Positions 62,118 through 64,000 of a stretch of 64,000 nucleotides of DNA are shown one piece after another. Positions within the stretch are counted from its first letter, which is position 1, and each line of letters opens with the position of its first letter. The notes below the pieces were generated by a model. It saw nothing but the letters and a program-made list of their open reading frames with translations. It ran no database searches and had not been told where the DNA came from. The translations under genes and the position numbers were made by a program. Source of the DNA: Pseudotabrizicola sp. (GTDB lineage Bacteria; Pseudomonadota; Alphaproteobacteria; Rhodobacterales; Rhodobacteraceae); contig NZ_JAUXOV010000052.1 of assembly GCF_030684215.1 (NCBI RefSeq), positions 62,001 through 126,000 of the forward strand, given 5' to 3'.

Positions 62118-63395
62118 TCAGGGCATCAGAGTGTTGGGCAGCCAAGTTGACAGCAGCGGGAAGTAGCTGACCATCAGCAACACGATCATATTGGTGATTA
62201 TATATGGCGTGATGGCCCGGATCACCGGTGACAGTGGCAGCCTTGCGATGTTTGACGCAACAAACAGGCAGACCCCGACCGGCGGTGTGGTGAGGCCGAT
62301 CATCAGGTTAAGCACGGCAAAGCAGGCAAAGTGCAGCGGATCAATCCCCACGGCCATGGCAAGCGCCTGCAAGGGCACAAACAGGATGATCAGAGCTGCA
62401 ATCGTCTCCATGAACATGCCAACAAACAGCAACAGCAGGTTGATCAGCAAGATCACAACAAACTTGTTATCGGTAAAAGACAGCACCCCATCGGCCAGCG
62501 TCTGCGGAATACGCTCGGCCACCAGAATCCAGCCGAACACATTGGCGGTGCCGACCAGCACCAGAATCCCAGCGGAGCTGACGGCACTGTCGACAATGAT
62601 CTTTGGAATGCGGGCGACGGGCAATTCGCGGTAAACGAACAGGCCGACCAGCATCGCATACAAACAGGCGACCACGGCGGTTTCCGTTGGCGTGGTTACA
62701 CCGATCAGCAGCCCGCCCACGATCAGAACCGTCATGGCAAGCGCCCAGACCGCACCCGTGAATGACCGGAACAGCTCACCCATGCCTTTCCACGACTCGC
62801 GCGGGAAGTTCTTTTTACGGGCGATGAAATAGGTCACCGCCATCATCGCCATACCCATCAAAAGGCCCGGTACCGCGCCTGCCAGAAACAGCTTGCCCAC
62901 CGACAGCCCCGACAGCGAACCCACGATGATCATTGGCACACTTGGTGGAATCATCGGCCCCACGGTCGAAGATGCCGCTGTGACTGCCGCTGCAAAATCA
63001 CCCGGATAGCCCGCTTTCTTCATACCCGGAATCATCATGCCTCCAACGGATGCCACATCGGCCACCGCCGTTCCCGAGATCCCGCCAAACAGCATTGATG
63101 CCGCAATATTGGCCTGCGCCAGCCCGCCCCGCATCCACCCCACCAGGGCATTGGCAAACCGGATGATCCGTTCGGTGATTCCGCCCGAATTCATCAGATT
63201 GCCAGCAAGGATAAAGCCGGGGATGCAGAGCAACACAAAGCTGTCCATGCCCGCATACATTTTCTGCGGGATGACGACCAAGGGGATATCGGCAAACAAC
63301 AGATAGGCCATTGATGACAACCCCAGCGTTACGGCGACGGGCAGGCCGATGGCAAGGCCAAAGATAAACGTACCAAGAAGAAGGGTCAGGCCCAT
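62118..63395 (-). CDS. TRAP transporter large permease DctM (system 2)
   Basis: The large subunit, 425 residues, about 12 helices. Motifs: FGGISGTAVADVASVGGMM (about 98-116), ASSTVGPMIPPSVPMIIVGS, and near the end LNLMIGLTTPPVGVCLFVAS. It starts one base inside the dctQ stop (TAATG arrangement) and is followed at 7 bases by the dehydrogenase gene, so transport and catabolism are co-expressed. It belongs to the same family as system 1 but is not a recent copy. Confidence 0.94.
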   Translation of the reverse strand: MGLTLLLGTFIFGLAIGLPVAVTLGLSSMAYLLFADIPLVVIPQKMYAGMDSFVLLCIPGFILAGNLMNSGGITERIIRFANALVGWMRGGLAQANIAASMLFGGISGTAVADVASVGGMMIPGMKKAGYPGDFAAAVTAASSTVGPMIPPSVPMIIVGSLSGLSVGKLFLAGAVPGLLMGMAMMAVTYFIARKKNFPRESWKGMGELFRSFTGAVWALAMTVLIVGGLLIGVTTPTETAVVACLYAMLVGLFVYRELPVARIPKIIVDSAVSSAGILVLVGTANVFGWILVAERIPQTLADGVLSFTDNKFVVILLINLLLLFVGMFMETIAALIILFVPLQALAMAVGIDPLHFACFAVLNLMIGLTTPPVGVCLFVASNIARLPLSPVIRAITPYIITNMIVLLMVSYFPLLSTWLPNTLMP

Positions 63396-63895
63396 TACTT
63401 GTCCTCTGCTTTAAGTATGGGAAGACCGTCATGTCGGCCTGTCAGCATCTCATAGACCCTCATCAGCGCCCAAAGACCCAGCGTAACAAACAGGATCAGC
63501 ATGGATGCGTGAATGAAATCCATCCGCCAGCCAAGTGACGCAGCGGTCTGGCGGCGGCCAATCGCGGTGTAATCCCACGCCGCAGACAGCAGAACGATGC
63601 AGAACACTGCCGTGAGCACAGCGCAGACCAGACGCAAAACCCAAGGGGCGCGGCCCGGCAGGCTTTCGCACAGCAGGTCAACGTTGACCATATCGCCACT
63701 GCGAAGCGCCAGCCCCGCCCCAAGTGCACCAATGTAAATCAGGCAAAACCGGGTCAGTTCCTCGGTCCAGACGGGTGCTGTGCTCAGGAAAGTGCGGGCA
63801 AACACCTGCAACAACACAGACCCCGACAGCACCAGAAAGGCGGCCAGTATAAAGAGGCGACATAGCCCCTCCAGCCCTTTGAATGCAGTTGTCAT
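63395..63895 (-). CDS. TRAP transporter small permease DctQ (system 2)
   Basis: The small subunit, 166 residues, with four helices. The first is LFILAAFLVLSGSVLLQVFA. TFLSTAPVWTEELTRFCLIY is the conserved family segment with the WxEE turn (about 37-56), followed by RSGDMVNVDLL. The ATG at 63895 has GGAGGA 5 bases before it; an in-frame TTG one codon earlier is not needed. A strong hairpin separates it from the receptor gene upstream. Confidence 0.92.
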   Translation of the reverse strand: MTTAFKGLEGLCRLFILAAFLVLSGSVLLQVFARTFLSTAPVWTEELTRFCLIYIGALGAGLALRSGDMVNVDLLCESLPGRAPWVLRLVCAVLTAVFCIVLLSAAWDYTAIGRRQTAASLGWRMDFIHASMLILFVTLGLWALMRVYEMLTGRHDGLPILKAEDK

Positions 63896-63910
63896 CAAAT
63901 CCTCCGCAAT

Positions 63911-63939
63911 GGTTCTGCCGGAACAACTCCGGCAGAACC
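63911..63939 (-). promoter_or_regulatory. Hairpin between dctP and dctQ (system 2)
   Basis: GGTTCTGCCGG pairs perfectly with CCGGCAGAACC (11 bp) around a 7-base loop, 9 bases after the receptor stop. There is no T-run, so it more likely protects the receptor mRNA 3' end or pauses transcription than fully terminates it. Confidence 0.75.
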
Positions 63940-63948
63940 TGCATGGTA

Positions 63949-64000
63949 TCAGTTGTTGAAGATGGCTTCTGCCAACGGACGAATTTCTTCGGCCACGGCG
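63949..64000 (-). CDS. TRAP transporter receptor DctP, C-terminal end (partial, system 2)
   Basis: The last 16 codons and the TGA of a gene that begins beyond the window. The end AVAEEIRPLAEAIFNN fits the C-terminal helix of DctP receptors. Its place before dctQ and dctM in the usual order supports this. Nothing can be said about ligand or start. Confidence 0.7.
   Translation of the reverse strand, partial: AVAEEIRPLAEAIFNN

Overview
This window looks like a chromosomal segment of a marine or soil alphaproteobacterium of the Rhodobacteraceae (Roseobacter/Paracoccus type). The main grounds are a Paracoccus-order sox cluster, three TRAP transport systems, a TAXI receptor, a BCCT carrier, a PrtD-type secretion pair, UbiG and GC-rich coding with many ATGA overlaps. 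This placement is inference from gene content; no 16S gene is present. No CRISPR array, intact insertion sequence or phage gene was seen. One internally deleted IS5-like transposase remnant lies just beyond the sox cluster.

Layout. 1-3530: end of an RND adaptor and its permease. 3659-7602: purU, then an orphan type I secretion ATPase/adaptor pair. 7712-13524: ubiG, a proline iminopeptidase, a LysR regulator, and a minus-strand operon of a histidinol-dehydrogenase-like (HpsN-type) enzyme, a CuyA-type cysteate sulfo-lyase and an Asp/Glu racemase, probably for C3-sulfonates. 13804-22422: a DEAD-box helicase with an 11-residue repeat tail, cysQ, pmbA, a DUF2125 protein, a short-chain dehydrogenase plus enoyl-CoA hydratase pair, and a GntR-like LacI regulator with a recognisable operator. 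A tRNA-Arg(CCT) follows at 22651.

22783-37606 is a complete thiosulfate-oxidation locus. soxVWXYZABCDEFGH run leftward, soxS-soxR-soxT diverge rightward, and a second YeeE/YedE transporter closes the far end. SoxXA, SoxYZ, SoxB and SoxCD make up the periplasmic multienzyme system; SoxV, SoxW and SoxS supply reductant; SoxR is the repressor. AT-rich palindromes lie in the soxV/soxS and soxW/soxX gaps, where SoxR acts in relatives.

39754-51300 is a quaternary-amine-like region: a dimethylglycine-dehydrogenase-type oxidoreductase, a choline-kinase-like phosphotransferase, a betaine-type ABC transporter with two permease domains fused in one chain, a DeoR regulator, a methyltransferase, a second choline-kinase-like phosphotransferase and a BCCT carrier. 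I do not recognise this combination as a described pathway, and it is the best candidate for an undescribed system here.

51673-64000 is transport and sugar-acid catabolism: a TAXI receptor with fused TRAP permease, a dctPQM-dapA-like operon, a divergent GntR regulator with a perfect 16-bp palindrome, and a second dctPQM operon with an L-idonate/L-gulonate-type dehydrogenase and mannonate dehydratase. All three receptor-to-permease gaps contain strong hairpins.
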